From Pratylenchus scribneri (taxonomy: Eukaryota; Nematoda; Chromadorea; Rhabditida; Pratylenchidae), in the NCBI GenBank assembly GCA_030063045.1, contig JAQSEB010000058.1, positions 1,426,001 to 1,490,000 of the forward strand: a stretch of 64,000 nt of DNA. Reading direction: 5' to 3'. Of this stretch, positions 61,330-64,000 are shown piece by piece. The notes under the pieces are model-generated. The model worked only from the letters and a program-made list of their open reading frames with translations. It had not been told where the DNA came from and ran no database searches. How positions within the stretch are numbered: position 1 is the first letter of the stretch; each line of letters begins with the position of its first letter. The translations under genes and the position numbers were made by a program.

Positions 61330-64000
61330 GGAAGGAAAGGTGAGGAAAATAGTCAATTGTGGGTTTTTTTATGTTATTAAAATGCTCTGAAAATTTAATT
61401 AATTTATTTATTTGAGAATTTTATTTTTTTAACCAATTTTTGATTTATTTCTATTTGTTATTTTGATTTTGATCTGATCGATCGCATTTGACGTAAATCG
61501 CGCCCCCCCCCCCCCTTTTTTTATGCAATCCAACAAAAATCCACGTAAAAAGCAAAGAGGGAAGAAAAGGAGATCATCAAACGATGGGCTGCCTTTTTAA
61601 TAATAAAAAAAATCAAAATATTTTTATAAAATGAGGACGGAAAAATTTATTGAAGAGGGAATATTAATATTTGTAGTTTTTATAAGACGAAAAAAAATGA
61701 CAGTAAATTCAACAAAAAAAAAAGTCAAAAACAAAATTTTTAACAATGATTTTGACAAAAAAAAATCAAAATAAAGCCTAAATAAATAATTTTTTAATCT
61801 TTGATGAATTATTTGAAAATTGATTGAGCACACAAAATGCGATGGAACCGGCATTTTAGTGAATATTGGGGAAAATGGGAGGACGAATCCGGATGAGAAG
61901 GAGGAGGAGGAAGAAGACCGGAGGAGGATAACCTAATTCAGCTGAAAGGCCGAAGTTGGGGGGCATTGGAGGAATTGGGGGAGGGGGGAGGGGGCGCAAC
62001 GGGGACGAGCAATTCAGGAAAACTTCCAACCAATTCCACCCAACATTAGCCTCCCCGCACAATTTTGAGCAGCAGCAACAGCCCTTCTCACCATAGTCGA
62101 GTCAGTCAGCAACCACCGACCCTAAAGAGAGCATTGGGAGGTGAATATGGGGAGGGGAAAAAGAATGGGAAGGAATCGATTCTTCTTGGGGGTGGAATAT
62201 ACGCGCTCGAGGGGAAGAAAACCACCATCCAACGGACGCAGCACATTTTGTTCGCTGGGCCATATAGTCAGTGTCCCCCCCCCCCTTTTTCATGGCTTTT
62301 GCCTCTCGTTGTGTCTTTCCAACCTTTTATTTCACCAATTTTCTCTCTTCTCTTCCCCTAGGGCGTCTTTTTCCAGCTTCAAAGGGAAAAAGTCTATAAA
62401 AATACAAATGATCTACGAATATTTGCGCATTTTGTTGTTTTATTAAAAATTAGCATATTTTTTATAGGACTAATAAATTAAAAATGCTAATTTAATTAAA
62501 TAGAATTAATTAATTTAATCCCCCGAAGGCATTTTTGACTTGGTCCAGAAGTTATATGTACGGTGGAATTGGACACAAATGAATTAATGCGCTGACTTAA
62601 TTGGGATGAAGGGAGCAAAAGAAAGGGTACAAATCATTTCTCCCTACAGCTAAAAATGATGGAAAGGAGAATACGGTATAGGAAATTGAGGAAGGGAAGG
62701 TGGAAGGGACACCTCCTTCCTCTCTTTGGATGTTCAAACAAATTCATTTTTGGTGGAAACATTTCCTTTTTAATGAGAGAATAATTTACCCCATCCCCAA
62801 ATATTCAATTTATTCAAAGTTTGTCAATTCATTGCTCTATTTTGCTTCTACTGTACAAATATAATTTTCATGGCCAATATAAACAAACAAAAATATGGTA
62901 GTGTGTATTTTTGTACTATCCCTTCATGATGAAATGATCAGTGATCACCTGAGGCATCATCAAAATATATCAAATTGTTTGGCTTAAATTGGTCCATTGT
63001 TTGCCTAGAAACAAACTACATATATTTTCGAATATGGCCAAAAAAGTCAGAAACTACTTTTCCTCTTCATATGGCCAAAATAAAGGAACTAAATTTTTTC
63101 ACCACCTTTTCCTTTATTCCTTAATTTTCTGCAGATTTTTATTTTTGTATCTTTTATCATTGAAATTGAAGAAAGGATTCAAAAAGCCAACAGATGCTTG
63201 GCCATTGGCCAAATATACCCTTTTATTATATTTGATTCAAATAATTCAGCATAAAATTTATTTCTGCTTAATTAAAAAAAATGTATGCATGCACAATTTT
63301 AAAAGGAAGAATGTGGAAAAAAAAACATAAGAATATGTATGTGGAAATTGTGTAAAAATTGGGAAAATTTGTAATGGAAAATTGGCAGAAAAAGAACAAA
63401 AAAAAAAAGAAATTGGCATCGAGCACATTTTTGCGGGGAAATAGGGTCAAATTAATTGTTTAATAAAAATGTGAAAAAAAAGAAATGATGGAGGCTTTTT
63501 TAGCGGGTTTTTTGGGGAGTTGATTGCGAACATTCCAACACAATGAGGGCAAAAAAAGGAAAATTAATTGGCTTTGTTGCCAAAAAGTGCCAAAATTATA
63601 CTTAAAAATTGTCGAAAAGAGGACATTCTAATCAAATTTTTCGAATTGGCACTTCCGGCTGAAACCAGCAGAAAATGAAAATGGGAAAGGAAGACTTAGT
63701 TTTTGATGAATTGATTGAATTGAATTGAATGGATGAAAAATAGTTTAATTAATTAATTATTTATTATTATGGATAGATTCGAGGCAAATTGGACAATCGC
63801 AGGGGAAAGAATATTTTGGACATTTGCTGCCATGGATGGCTAAATTAACAAAAAAAAGACAATTTTTCCTACCAAAAAACCCTTAAATTTTGGTGCTTGA
63901 CCGATGTGATTTGTTTTTTGGACGGCATTAAATAGAATGGGAATTGGAGCTAGCAAAAAAGTGAATGGACACATTTTTCCAGAGTTTATCGAACACTTTT
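61330..64000. other. Mostly non-coding end of the window
   Basis: C runs at 61503-61515 (13) and 62275-62285 (11). A purine-rich patch at 61880-62000 gives a chance Pro-rich frame on the minus strand. From 62.4 kb to the end I see no gene, RNA or repeat that can be supported. Confidence 0.45.
62075..62140 (+). other. Possible orphan exon (Ser/Gln-rich)
   Basis: A frame coding SNSPSHHSRVSQQPPTLKRA lies between an acceptor-like TTTTGAG and a good donor (GGGAG|GTGAAT). Its composition is coding-like, but no partner exon was found on either side. Confidence 0.2.

Overview
The window is a eukaryotic, AT-rich sequence with small spliced genes. It is almost certainly a nematode. The introns are short (many 40-200 nt) and end in TTTTCAG, TTTTTAG or TTAG. 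The recognisable genes are carboxypeptidase D, an ELO fatty-acid elongase, a single-pass membrane protein, a WAP/lustrin-type Cys-rich protein, a nematode-style globin, an MFSD14/HIAT1-type transporter and a complexin. I rebuilt exons by hand, checking that reading phase is kept at every junction. About 6 of roughly 65 inferred introns start with GC instead of GT. From general knowledge, a raised GC-AG fraction has been described in cyst nematodes, so a tylenchid (Globodera/Heterodera-like) is my best guess, but it is only an inference.

Layout. 1-7.8 kb: no gene recognised. 7.8-16.2 kb (minus): carboxypeptidase D-like gene, 19 exons seen, 5' end not found. 18.8-20.7 kb (plus): complete 7-exon ELO elongase, 277 aa. 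20.7-30.8 kb: pyrimidine-rich with no clear gene, apart from a possible broken minus-strand gene at 28.7-29.2 kb. 30.8-35.6 kb (plus): complete 8-exon gene for a 500-aa single-pass membrane protein, with a hAT-like non-autonomous transposon in one intron and a 34-bp satellite in another. 34.3-41.5 kb: tandem duplication of about 3.6 kb carrying the last two exons of that gene, a 39-bp minisatellite and a spacer, with breakpoints inside the 34-bp satellite. 41.6-41.8 kb: frameshifted copy of a globin exon. 41.9-42.7 kb: Cys-rich lustrin/WAP gene fragment with a one-base frameshift. 46.3-51.8 kb (plus): 17-exon gene for a 917-aa globin with a very long low-complexity N-terminus. 52.6-55.0 kb (minus): 10-exon MFSD14/HIAT1-like transporter, 505 aa. 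56.2-56.9 kb (minus): 5-exon complexin, 145 aa. 58.4-61.3 kb (minus): Pro/Gln/His-rich protein of unknown function. 61.3-64 kb: no clear gene.

The genes do not form one pathway. Complexin (synaptic vesicle fusion), carboxypeptidase D (Golgi trimming of propeptides) and a globin would all fit neuronal or secretory roles, but their neighbourhood gives no evidence of a functional cluster. The most unusual part is 33.8-51.0 kb. One 34-bp satellite family sits in introns of two different genes and apparently carried a globin exon about 9 kb away. It also seems to have served as the site of an unequal exchange that duplicated the 3' end of the membrane-protein gene. No tool or database was used; all homology calls are from reading translated motifs.
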